Positions 15,549-22,499 of a stretch of 22,499 bases of DNA are shown in pieces. Position 1 is the stretch's first letter, and each line of letters opens with the position of its first letter. The position numbers were made by a program, and so were the translations under genes. Under the pieces are notes generated by a model that ran no database searches, had not been told where the DNA came from, and worked only from the letters and a program-made list of their open reading frames with translations. The stretch lies in NCBI GenBank assembly GCA_964424565.1, contig CAYRIZ010000032.1, forward strand, positions 1 through 22,499, written 5' to 3'. This stretch comes from Avisuccinivibrio sp964424565. GTDB taxonomy: Bacteria > Pseudomonadota > Gammaproteobacteria > Enterobacterales > Succinivibrionaceae.

Positions 15549-16006
15549 CTGTTTTTTCAAGGCTTTGGCCAAAATCCCCCGCCGCTGTTTTCATCAACAG
15601 TGCTCCAAAGACATGCCCCCGCAGACGGCAACAGAAACCGCTCGTCAGACCTGCCTGAGGCTGCAGTGCAGCAGCCGGCCCGGGAGAGCAGACTTAAGAG
15701 AGCTAAAAACCGAAAAAAGGCGGTGATGACGGTATTGAGCGAGGTAAGGAGAGGAAATGAGGGCGGCAGTCTGCCCTATCTCCCAGACGCGTGAGCCAGG
15801 AGGGATGCTGCCGGTACCAGGAGCGAGCGCAGCCTCATCCCGCCGGAGGACGGACGAGCGGTGAAGATCTGATGAAAACCAGGCAGTTTGCAGCTTATGC
15901 AGGCTGAGTTTCTGCAGCGGCCCCAAGAAATCAGATCAATAATTTTTACACTAAAAATATTTGCGGTAGCCCCGTGGTTTTGAAAATCTTTTGCGCCTTT
16001 GAGTCT

Positions 16007-16040
16007 TATAATGTGACGGTGTTCAATATTTTTAGGAAGG
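16007..16040 (+). promoter_or_regulatory. -10 element and ribosome-binding site of the transporter pair
   Basis: A perfect TATAAT lies at 16007-16012 and AGGAAGG at 16034-16040, 4 bases before the ATG. No good -35 is found at 16-18 bases; TTGAAA lies 21 bases upstream of the -10. An activator-dependent promoter is possible. Confidence 0.5.
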
Positions 16041-16044
16041 TTTT

Positions 16045-16884
16045 ATGCACTCTTGTGTTTCGCTGACCAAATTCGGCGTATTTGCAGCCGTAGGCTACAT
16101 TTGTGCCGGATCCATGGTCGCCATCCTGGCCGGACTGCCGCTGTTTGCAGTCTATCTTGACAGTAATCTCTATATAGTGGCAGGTGTATTCATAGCCTGC
16201 TTCCTTGCAGCTTCCGCAGCAGGCATTCTGCTCATCCGCTATCTTGTTCCCCGCTACGGCGCCAAGAGCATATATGAGCAGGATATCCTGATCTACATGA
16301 TAGGTATGCTGTTCATGGCTCTGACCCTCAATCAGGCCATGTTCCTCATCGGCATCTTTATCACCTTTGGTGCGCTGGCTGTATTTTTCTATGAGAACTT
16401 CACCCGCCAGGTTTCCATAGCCCGCCAGGGTTTCCCCGCCGCCATAGCTTTGTTCGGCTGGGGTCTGGGTCCGGTGGTCAGCGTGGCAGTATTCGCTTTG
16501 TTCCTGGATTACGGCCTGATTGTGGCCCGCATAATCTTTGCCCACTTCATAGTCATAGGTTTCTGGGTCTGGATTCAGCGTCTGTCCCTGCATGAAGAAT
16601 ACAAGGATGCCCCCACCCTCCTGCTGGCCGCAGTCACTCCCAAATCCAGGAAAAAGAAGAAAGCCCAAACAGCAGCAGCTGCTTCCGCCGCCGATTCTGC
16701 AGCTGCAGAGGCAGCAGAGCAGTCTGAGCCTGTGCCTGCTGAAGTAATAGAAGGCACTGCCGAGACTGTACAGACCACCGAAACTGCAGAGAATGCAGCA
16801 GAAGATCCTGCCCCCGCAGCAGCTGCTGCCGAAACAGCCGCATCCGAGGCCCAAAGAACAGCAGACAAGGAGCACAAGGAGTAA
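16045..16884 (+). CDS. Six-helix membrane protein resembling the N-terminal half of an MFS carrier
   Basis: A 279-residue protein with about six hydrophobic segments (roughly 10-36, 43-65, 81-94, 97-118, 131-153, 158-178) and a hydrophilic tail from about 199 rich in Lys at first (SRKKKK) and then Ala/Glu/Thr. Between helices 2 and 3 lies IRYLVPRYGAKSIYEQD, placed like MFS motif A; FYENFTRQVSIARQG after helix 4 and FGWGLGPVVS, ARIIFAHF in helices 5-6 fit the first half of sugar-porter-like MFS proteins. No second six-helix half follows: the frame ends and an NhaD-like gene begins 3 bases later. It may be a half-size carrier, a subunit of the next transporter, or an unrelated six-helix family. 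The match is by eye. Confidence 0.6.
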   Translation: MHSCVSLTKFGVFAAVGYICAGSMVAILAGLPLFAVYLDSNLYIVAGVFIACFLAASAAGILLIRYLVPRYGAKSIYEQDILIYMIGMLFMALTLNQAMFLIGIFITFGALAVFFYENFTRQVSIARQGFPAAIALFGWGLGPVVSVAVFALFLDYGLIVARIIFAHFIVIGFWVWIQRLSLHEEYKDAPTLLLAAVTPKSRKKKKAQTAAAASAADSAAAEAAEQSEPVPAEVIEGTAETVQTTETAENAAEDPAPAAAAAETAASEAQRTADKEHKE

Positions 16885-16887
16885 ATC

Positions 16888-18294
16888 ATGCGCCATTTAT
16901 TGTTGAAGCTGCTGCCTGCGGCCGCTCTTCTGGCCAGCTTTAGTGCCTGCGCTGCCGATGATCCTTTCTTTACCCGCGTCTCATTGTTCGGGGTGCGCTA
17001 TGAGATGATCATCTTTGCCTTTATGCTGGTAGGCGTTGCCATCTTCTACAACAAAACCCGTCAGGTAGCAGTGACCGGTCTGGTAGTGCTGTGCCTGTTT
17101 AAATACGAGTTTACCGACGGCTTCTCCATTATCACCAAACTCTTTGGCTACACCAATGAACAAGGTGAGTTCATCAAGGGCTCCTGGAACACTTATTTGA
17201 ACCTGGCCCTGATGCTGCCCGGCTTTGCCGTGCTGGCCAAGATCTTTGAGGATTCAAAGTTCCCGGATATTCTGCCGCGCTTCCTGCCTTCCGGGATATT
17301 GGGCTGCATGCTGCTGCTGTTCATGATCTTCTGCCTGAGTACCTTCCTGGACAACATAGCTGCCGCCATGATCGGCTGCACCATAGCCGCTGCGCTGTTC
17401 AAGGGCAAGGTGCATATAGGTTATGTAGCCGCCATCTGCGCCGCTTCCAATGCCGGCGGCAGCGGATCAGTAGTAGGTGACACCACCACTACCTTAATCT
17501 GGATCTACGGCAAGGATCCGCTGGTACTGGCCCAGGCTTTCCTGCCGGCTGTGGTGGCCATCATCATAGTCGCCTTCTTTGCAGCCCGGCAGCAGCATAA
17601 ATACTCCGCTTTGGAAACTGAAGTGCTGGAAAATGTCAGCGTGGACAGGAACAAGCTGATCGTGGTGGGACTGATCCTGGTTGGTGCCATAGCCTTCAAT
17701 TACCTGTTTGAGCTGCCGGCCATAGGTATCTGGCTGGCCATCCTGCTAGGCATGCTGCTCACCAGGATCAACTTAAGGTCAGCCGCTGAATCCTACGACA
17801 GTACCGTATTCCTGGTTGCTCTGGTCTTCTGCGCCGAACTGGTACCCATAGAGTCCGTGCCTGATGCCTCCATTCTGTCCACCATGGCCATAGGCTTCGT
17901 ATCTGCCGTGTTCAACAATATTCCGCTGACCCAGCTGTGCCTCATCAAGGGCGGTTATGACTGGCCGCTGATGTCTTATGCCGTGGGCTTCGGCGGCTCC
18001 ATGATCTGGTTTGGTTCATCAGCCGGCGTTGCAGTGTGCGATAAGTTCAACAAGGCCCGCTCCTTCATGAACTGGCTGCGTTACGGCTGGCATATTCCCT
18101 TTGCCTTTGTGATCGGCTTTGGTGTGTACCTGCTGGTCCTCGGCTGGGATCCCATGAAGGGCAATCCGCCGGATCAAATGCCTCAGCCGCTGAGCTACTC
18201 CGAGACCATAGGCAACACCAGAATTCACTCCAATGCAGATGCTGCCGTAGTGGAAGTTGAAGCTCCTGCCACCGCTGAGAGTGAGGCTGAATAA
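16888..18294 (+). CDS. NhaD-like ion transporter (arsenite permease/NhaD superfamily)
   Basis: A 468-residue polytopic membrane protein. After a signal-like N-terminus (ending SACAADD) there are about 12 hydrophobic segments. The two pseudo-symmetric motifs of NhaD antiporters are visible: STFLDNIAAAMIGC plus SNAGGSGSVVGDTTTTLIWI (about residues 150-215), and FVSAVFNNIPLTQLCLIKGG plus VGFGGSMIWFGSSAGVAV in the second half. NhaD exchanges cytoplasmic Na+ or Li+ for H+; this protein could instead carry an organic anion. The ATG follows AAGGAG by 6 bases and the previous stop by 3 bases, so it is translated with the six-helix gene. Its C-terminus (EVEAPATAESEAE) is Ala/Glu-rich like the tail of the upstream protein. 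Confidence 0.75.
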   Translation: MRHLLLKLLPAAALLASFSACAADDPFFTRVSLFGVRYEMIIFAFMLVGVAIFYNKTRQVAVTGLVVLCLFKYEFTDGFSIITKLFGYTNEQGEFIKGSWNTYLNLALMLPGFAVLAKIFEDSKFPDILPRFLPSGILGCMLLLFMIFCLSTFLDNIAAAMIGCTIAAALFKGKVHIGYVAAICAASNAGGSGSVVGDTTTTLIWIYGKDPLVLAQAFLPAVVAIIIVAFFAARQQHKYSALETEVLENVSVDRNKLIVVGLILVGAIAFNYLFELPAIGIWLAILLGMLLTRINLRSAAESYDSTVFLVALVFCAELVPIESVPDASILSTMAIGFVSAVFNNIPLTQLCLIKGGYDWPLMSYAVGFGGSMIWFGSSAGVAVCDKFNKARSFMNWLRYGWHIPFAFVIGFGVYLLVLGWDPMKGNPPDQMPQPLSYSETIGNTRIHSNADAAVVEVEAPATAESEAE

Positions 18295-18326
18295 GCTACA
18301 AATCAAATTCTGAAGCAAAATGATCC

Positions 18327-18355
18327 AAAGGCTGCCGCAGAGGCGGCCTTTTTAT
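18327..18355 (+). terminator. Intrinsic terminator of the transporter pair
   Basis: AAAGGCTGCC pairs with GGCGGCCTTT (one T-G pair) around a GCAGA loop and runs into TTTTTATT. This is a standard Rho-independent terminator about 30 bases past the NhaD-like stop. Confidence 0.88.
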
Positions 18356-18356
18356 T

Positions 18357-18616
18357 ATCCGCCGTGCAGGGAATTTTCCGGCAGTACGCCTCCCGCCCTT
18401 TCCCGCTTTCAGTAAATACGCAGTTTATGTACCCTGCCCGGCCGGCTTGAGTAATGGACAGTGTATTGAGGTTGAGATCATGCTCAGGAGCAGGATGGAA
18501 AGAAAAGAGAGTGGGTAAAGAGGTTTTGGAAGGTGCTGCGGAGGCTCAGGCGGAGTGGCTGCTCCAAGGCGTCTGGAGCAGCCATCTTAGTATAGGACTT
18601 CAGATCTGATTGTCAG
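18357..18616. other. Non-coding gap between the transporter terminator and the Sel1 gene
   Basis: No gene is supported here. It contains the palindrome TGCTC-AG-GAGCA (18481-18492) and a strong 10-bp hairpin GGCTGCTCCA/TGGAGCAGCC (18557-18583) about 33 bases past the Sel1 stop on the minus strand. That hairpin lacks a T tract, so it may be a weak terminator or an mRNA 3'-end stabiliser. Confidence 0.4.
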
Positions 18617-19663
18617 TTAATACCCTGCTGCATTGAGTCGGCGATAGCCGTTGCATCCCTCCTGAGATCCCAGCCTGCAGGCTCTGCTGTAGTACTCTTT
18701 GGCTGTTTTTTTATCCTGACGCACAGTCACGCCTTCTTCGTACAGGATACCCAATCCCGCCTGCGCACCGGCATCTCCCTGCGCGGCAGCCTTTTCCCAC
18801 CACAGCCGGGCCAGGGCATAATCCTGATGTCCGCCATAGCCATTCATATAATAGGCACCTAATCTGACCTGCGCATCAGCATTGCCCTGCACTGCAGCCT
18901 TTTCAAACCACAGCCGCGCCTGATCGTAATCCTGGCGTACACCCCAGCCATTGGCGTATAAGATCCCCAGACAAATTTGAGCCGCCGGCTCTTCCTGCTC
19001 TGCTGCTTTTTCATACCACAGCCGGGCCTGAGTGTAATCCTGGCGCACTCCTCTGCCATTTTCATACAAGCTGCCCAGGTTGGTTTGAGCCAGGCTGTTT
19101 CCCAGCGCGGCTGCCTTTTCCCACCACTGCCTGGCCTGATCGTAATCCTGGCGCACACCCCAGCCATTGAAGTACAAATCCCCCAGACTGGTTTGAGCAT
19201 AGGACTCTCCCTGTGCTGCCGCCTTTTCAAACCACTGCCTGGCCCGAGCGTAATCCAGGGGCACTCCAAAGCCATTTAGGAACAGGAATCCCAATCCAGT
19301 CTGCGCATCAGCATGTCCCATGGCGGCGGCTTTTTCCCACCACAGCCGCGCCTGCACATAATCCTTACGGCCACCCAGGCCATCCATATAAAAGGCACCT
19401 AATTTGGCCTGTGCCTCAGCATTGCCCTGCACTGCTGCCTTTTCATACCACAGCCGGGCCAGAGCATAATCCTGGCGCACCCCCAGGCCATTGACATATA
19501 AGTAACCTAAGACTTCCTGCGCCTCATCATCTCCCTGTTCAGCCAGGGTTCTGATTGCAGGGAGATCTGCAGCTGTAAACTGCTCATCATCAGCCCAGGC
19601 AGAGCAGGGGCAGACAGCCGTCAGAAAAGAAAGCAGAATTATGGCGATTATTTTGTGCAGCAT
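18617..19663 (-). CDS. Secreted Sel1-repeat (SLR) protein
   Basis: A 348-residue protein with a signal peptide (MLHKIIAIILLSFLTAVCPCSAWA, cleavage before DD) and eight consecutive 36-residue Sel1 repeats from about residue 45 to 332. Each follows AQ-x-x-LG-x-x-Y-x-x-G-x-GV-x-x-DY-x-x-AR-x-W-x-EKAA; the eighth is degenerate. Sel1 repeats form TPR-like alpha-solenoids that act as protein-interaction scaffolds, here in the periplasm or outside the cell. The final CRLGSQEGCNGY holds a possible disulfide. ATG 19663 has GGAG 7 bases upstream. A TAAAAT -10-like box lies just before it without a good -35. The partner is not predictable; it looks like a single-gene unit. Confidence 0.92.
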   Translation of the reverse strand: MLHKIIAIILLSFLTAVCPCSAWADDEQFTAADLPAIRTLAEQGDDEAQEVLGYLYVNGLGVRQDYALARLWYEKAAVQGNAEAQAKLGAFYMDGLGGRKDYVQARLWWEKAAAMGHADAQTGLGFLFLNGFGVPLDYARARQWFEKAAAQGESYAQTSLGDLYFNGWGVRQDYDQARQWWEKAAALGNSLAQTNLGSLYENGRGVRQDYTQARLWYEKAAEQEEPAAQICLGILYANGWGVRQDYDQARLWFEKAAVQGNADAQVRLGAYYMNGYGGHQDYALARLWWEKAAAQGDAGAQAGLGILYEEGVTVRQDKKTAKEYYSRACRLGSQEGCNGYRRLNAAGY

Positions 19664-20020
19664 GAAATACTCCGACTAAATTTTAGGCTGATAACTCATT
19701 CTACGCCCAACTCTGATGCTCAGCAATGCGGCCTGCTGCCCGCAAATTCCCCGGTGATGCCCTCAACTTTTGCAGCAGGCGTCTGCAGCACTGGTTTGGG
19801 AACAGCCGGGTACATGCAACAATAGCAGACGGTACGCCAAAACAGACAGGGCAAATGCAGCCGGTGACTTGGGATCGTGCAGGGATTTGAAGCTTTGGGG
19901 AATTTCTACCGGGACACAGCAGTGCCGGCAGAGACAACAAGGCCCCGGCACTGAGGCTGAGGCCTGTTTGGCAGAGGTACCGCGGAGATCCGCGGCACCT
20001 GCAGTTTGGAAACGATTAGA
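19664..20020. other. Gap between feoB and the Sel1 gene, with doubtful short frames
   Basis: This 357-base stretch has no confident gene. A 54-codon rightward frame from ATG 19726 to TGA 19890 (beginning MRPAARKFPGDALNF, ending QMQPVTWDRAGI) has protein-like composition but no clear ribosome-binding site. An overlapping 79-codon leftward frame (19701-19940) is equally open. A repeat or element remnant is possible. A 9-bp inverted repeat GCCTGCTGC/GCAGCAGGC (19731-19780) is also present. Confidence 0.35.
19976..19999 (-). terminator. GC-rich hairpin after feoB
   Basis: GGTACCGCGG and CCGCGGCACC pair over 10 positions (one G-T) with a 4-base loop, 21 bases past the feoB stop. There is no T tract on the minus strand, so it may be a Rho-assisted end, an mRNA 3' stabiliser or a REP-like element rather than a simple terminator. 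Confidence 0.4.
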
Positions 20021-22174
20021 TTAAACGTTCCGGGAGGCAATCTTGAGCATATTGCCCTTATTGCGCTCAGGCTTGAAGATGAAGAACAGGATCACTGCCA
20101 GGATCACCAGAGCCACCATAGTGCCGGCGCCAAAAGGAACCTGACCGGTGACAAAGCCGCCCAGATTGTAAATCATCAGGGCCAGGGCATAAGCCCAGCA
20201 GAGCATGTAAACCACAGCAAAGGCAAACATGCGGCCGGAGGCCAGCTGTCTCTTCATGGCACTCAGAGCGGCAATGCAGGGGGTGGAGAACAGATTGAAG
20301 GCCAGGAAGGCCAGAGCGGCGGCAGAAGAGGAGAACTCACCCTGCAGGGCAGCGCTCAGACCGGCGTCATCCTCGGCTACTTCACCCAGACCCAGCAGCA
20401 CAGCCAGAGTACCCACTACATTTTCCTTGGCCAGCAGACCGGTAACTATGGCCACAGCTGACTGCCAGGAAGCAAAACCCAGCGGAATGAAGATAAAGGC
20501 TATGGCGGAGCCTATGGCGGCGAGCATGGAGTCACCCACCTCAGTCATGGCAAAGCCTTCATCGGTGAAGTTGAAGCTTGAGAGGAACCACACCAGCATC
20601 ACAGTGGCGAAGATAATGGTACCGGCCTTGACTACGAATGCCTTGCAGCGCACATAGACGGAGTACAGGATATTCTTCAAGGTAGGCAGGTGATAATCCG
20701 GCAGCTCCAGCACAAAGGGAGAGACTTCCTCCTTAAAGGCGCTTTCCTTCTTGAGGATCAGACCGGTGACCACAATGGAGGCTATGGCCAGCAGATAAAC
20801 GGCCGGAGCCACAAAGGTGCTTTCGGGGAAGAAGGCAGCGGCAATCATGGCCAGCACAGGCAGCTTGGCTGAGCAGGGCACAAAAGTGGTGGTGATCAGG
20901 GTGATGCGTCTTTCATTGATATTGTCAATGGAGCGGGAGGCCATCAGGGCCGGCACACCGCAGCCGGAGGCAATCACCATGGGGATGAAGCAGCGGCCGG
21001 ACAGACCAAAGTGACGGAAGATGCGGTCCAGCACAAAAGCCACGCGCATCATGTAGCCGCTCTGCTCCAGGAAGGCCAGCAGCAGGAAGAGCACTACCAT
21101 CTGCGGCACAAAGCCCAGCACGGCACCTACACCGCCTATGATGCCGTCGATCACGAGACCGGACAGCCACTCCGGAGCATCAGCACTCTCCAGCAGGCTT
21201 TCGGCAGCGCCGGTGGCATATTCACCAAACAGCACGTCATTGGCGTAATCAGTACCCCAGGTACCAACAGTGCTCACGGCCAGGTAGTAGACCACATAGA
21301 CTATGACGGCAAATATGGGCAGAGCCAGATATTTGTGGGTCAGAATATTGTCCAGGCGCTGTGAGAAGGTACGGGCGGCCGTAACGGTGCTCTTCACTGA
21401 GGCCTTGACGGCACGGTCCACAAAATCAAAGCGCTGGGAGGCCATGATGCTCTCAAGATCATCGCTGTAGCTGCCTTCCAGGGAAGCGCGCAGATTGACC
21501 AGGGCTACATCGAGCTCATCATTCTGCAGTTCCTGACAGTAGATCTTGTCGCGCTCCAGCAGGGAAGCGGCTATAAAGCTGCCGCCGCGGCCGGTTCTGC
21601 CCTGCGGCAGCATATCCTTAATCTGTCTGATGGCTGCAGTTACATCATCGGCATAAACCTGACGGTGCTCAGGCACAGGATCGGCGGCCGACTGTTTGAT
21701 TACATTCAGCAGAGCCTCAAAGTTGCTGTCGCGGGCGGCGGATATAGGCACCACCGGTACGCCCAGGCTCTCGGAGAGGGCCTTGACGTTGATCTCTATA
21801 CCCTGCTCCTTGACCAGATCCATCATGTTCAGGGCCACCACCACGCGGGTGTTGAAGGACATCAGCTGGCAGGTCAGGGCCAGACCGCGCTCGAGGTGGG
21901 TGGCATCCACCACATTGACCACCACATCGTAGTCGCCGGAGAGCAGGTAATTGCGGGAGACTATTTCCTCAGGAGAGTAAGGAGAAAGTGAATACAGACC
22001 AGGGAGGTCAACTATGGTCATGTGCGCATCTTTGGCCCGGCCCACAACCTTGTCAAGGGTAACACCAGGCCAGTTGCCTACATAGTGATTAGCACCGGTC
22101 AGAGCATTGAACAGAGTGGTTTTACCTGAGTTCTGATTGCCTATTAATGCTACTTGTAATGATTTTTCTGCCAT
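20021..22174 (-). CDS. feoB: Ferrous iron transport protein B
   Basis: FeoB takes up Fe2+ across the inner membrane under low oxygen. The 717-residue protein has an N-terminal G domain: G1 GNQNSGKT (12-19), G3 DLPG (56-59), G4 NMMD (116-119), G5 SAA (145-147), then a helical spacer and a polytopic domain with the two conserved gates, including IASGCGVPALMASRSI, VPCSAKLPV and FSTPCIAALSAMKRQL. E. coli FeoB is somewhat longer (773). I chose ATG 22174 (MAEKSLQVALIGNQ) because GGAGG is 9 bases upstream and the G domain follows at once; it begins 1 base after the feoA stop. No feoC follows. The protein looks intact. Confidence 0.97.
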   Translation of the reverse strand: MAEKSLQVALIGNQNSGKTTLFNALTGANHYVGNWPGVTLDKVVGRAKDAHMTIVDLPGLYSLSPYSPEEIVSRNYLLSGDYDVVVNVVDATHLERGLALTCQLMSFNTRVVVALNMMDLVKEQGIEINVKALSESLGVPVVPISAARDSNFEALLNVIKQSAADPVPEHRQVYADDVTAAIRQIKDMLPQGRTGRGGSFIAASLLERDKIYCQELQNDELDVALVNLRASLEGSYSDDLESIMASQRFDFVDRAVKASVKSTVTAARTFSQRLDNILTHKYLALPIFAVIVYVVYYLAVSTVGTWGTDYANDVLFGEYATGAAESLLESADAPEWLSGLVIDGIIGGVGAVLGFVPQMVVLFLLLAFLEQSGYMMRVAFVLDRIFRHFGLSGRCFIPMVIASGCGVPALMASRSIDNINERRITLITTTFVPCSAKLPVLAMIAAAFFPESTFVAPAVYLLAIASIVVTGLILKKESAFKEEVSPFVLELPDYHLPTLKNILYSVYVRCKAFVVKAGTIIFATVMLVWFLSSFNFTDEGFAMTEVGDSMLAAIGSAIAFIFIPLGFASWQSAVAIVTGLLAKENVVGTLAVLLGLGEVAEDDAGLSAALQGEFSSSAAALAFLAFNLFSTPCIAALSAMKRQLASGRMFAFAVVYMLCWAYALALMIYNLGGFVTGQVPFGAGTMVALVILAVILFFIFKPERNKGNMLKIASRNV

Positions 22175-22175
22175 A

Positions 22176-22400
22176 TCAGTGTACCTCCACCAGGTGGGCA
22201 TCGCTCTTGCGTATGGTCAGGGAATAACCACGCAGAGACAGTTCTATGGGATCGCCCAGCGGGGCAGTACGGACCAGGGATACTTCCGTGCCTTTGGTAA
22301 TGCCCATATCAAGCAGACGGCGGCGCAGCGAGGTATTTTCCCCGTGTACGGCCTTGACCACGGCGCTCTGGCCATTTTGCAGCAGATCTAAAGTTTTCAT
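22176..22400 (-). CDS. feoA: Ferrous iron transport protein A
   Basis: FeoA is a small cytoplasmic SH3-like protein needed for FeoB activity. The 74-residue product starts MKTLDLLQNGQSAVVKAV and carries the family block LRRRLLDMGITKGTEVSLVRTAPLGDPIELSLRGYSLTIRKSDAHLVEV. ATG 22400 fits the family length of about 75 residues; an open frame to 22493 adds 31 residues of non-matching sequence, so I reject it. AGAGAG lies about 7 bases before the start. It is the first gene of feoAB. Confidence 0.95.
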   Translation of the reverse strand: MKTLDLLQNGQSAVVKAVHGENTSLRRRLLDMGITKGTEVSLVRTAPLGDPIELSLRGYSLTIRKSDAHLVEVH

Positions 22401-22437
22401 TAGATGCTCTCTTTTTACACGTGTTTTGTTGGTATTT

Positions 22438-22473
22438 ATTTTATTTACTCGACTTTCGGGATTAAATTTCCCG
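22438..22473 (-). promoter_or_regulatory. Possible feoAB promoter and operator
   Basis: On the minus strand TTTAAT (22461-22466) and TAAAAT (22438-22443) are 17 bases apart. The inverted repeat CGGGA/TCCCG (22457-22473) overlaps the -35, and the A/T-rich tract GTAAATAAAATAAATAC covers the -10 and could hold a degenerate Fur-type site. Fur or FNR control is expected for feo, but no consensus box is evident. ACACGTGT (22417-22424) lies in the leader. Confidence 0.3.
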
Positions 22474-22499
22474 GTTAAACCCACTTCCAGCAAGGGGTT

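Larger units (their letters stand above)
15393..16044. other. Control region between the trb operon and the divergent transporter pair
   Basis: No convincing gene lies in these 652 bases. In the trb leader are a hairpin CCTGCC-GCC-GGCAGG (15430-15444), the inverted repeat GAAATTT-GGG-AAATTTC (15532-15548) and CTGTT/AACAG (15585-15600). A 35-codon rightward frame (15757-15864) has a good AAGGAG site before its ATG but an unremarkable Arg/Ala-rich product, and a 93-codon leftward frame (15645-15926) looks like chance. I found no clean sigma70 promoter for trb; TTGAAA near 15556-15561 lacks a matching -10. Confidence 0.5.

Noticed and set aside
15645..15926. A 93-codon leftward frame upstream of trbB
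   Set aside because: No ribosome-binding site, no recognised motif, and irregular composition; treated as non-coding but listed in the control region.
16006..16896. A 296-codon leftward open frame, antisense to the six-helix gene
   Set aside because: The product is extremely Cys/Ser/Gly-rich with runs that mirror the Ala/Glu codons of the real gene; no start signal or family resemblance.
1..22499. CRISPR array, tRNA or rRNA genes, insertion sequences with transposase
   Set aside because: No spaced identical repeats, no cloverleaf or rRNA core sequence and no transposase motif were seen in the window.

Overview
The window reads as chromosome of a Gram-negative gammaproteobacterium. It has lipopolysaccharide genes (lpxK, kdsB), a complete RP4-type mating-pair-formation cluster, FeoA/FeoB iron uptake and an NhaD-like ion transporter. 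Coding regions look moderately GC-rich with heavy CTG use. The gene set would suit an anaerobic gut lineage such as Succinivibrionaceae, but that placement is inference and no marker gene here proves it.

Left part (1-3250): the first ~100 bases carry a strong leftward sigma70-type promoter with an A/T-rich UP-like tract and a GC-rich discriminator, the design of stable-RNA promoters; its gene lies outside the window. Next come a rightward DHA2-type MFS exporter and a convergent LacI-family repressor. A LacI-type operator and a duplicated 32-bp module lie upstream of the repressor.

Envelope operon (3247-5608, leftward): lpxK, kdsB and a RimL-type GNAT acetyltransferase are closely spaced or overlapping. 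A possible promoter lies before lpxK and a perfect 20-bp palindrome follows the acetyltransferase.

Type IV secretion (5814-15392, leftward): trbB-C-D-E-F-G-H-I-J-L in RP4 order, mostly with overlapping or nearly touching genes. It covers ATPases (TrbB, TrbE), pilin (TrbC), the minor pilin-like TrbJ, inner-membrane parts (TrbD, TrbF, TrbL) and the outer-membrane/periplasmic core (TrbG, TrbH, TrbI). No trbK, relaxase, coupling protein or TraF-type pilin cyclase is in the window. The pilin aligns over its mature part with the cyclic RP4 pilin and predicts the same 78-residue product. The only two wide gaps inside the operon (C-D and I-J) each hold a hairpin: a terminator-like one directly after the pilin gene, and one that pairs the probable trbJ ribosome-binding site.

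Right part (15393-22499): a ~650-base control region separates trb from a divergent pair, a six-helix protein resembling the N-terminal half of an MFS carrier with a long Ala/Glu-rich tail, and an NhaD-like transporter ending in a strong terminator. Leftward genes follow: a secreted protein of eight Sel1 repeats and feoA-feoB. A 357-base stretch between the Sel1 gene and feoB holds a GC-rich hairpin and only doubtful short reading frames.
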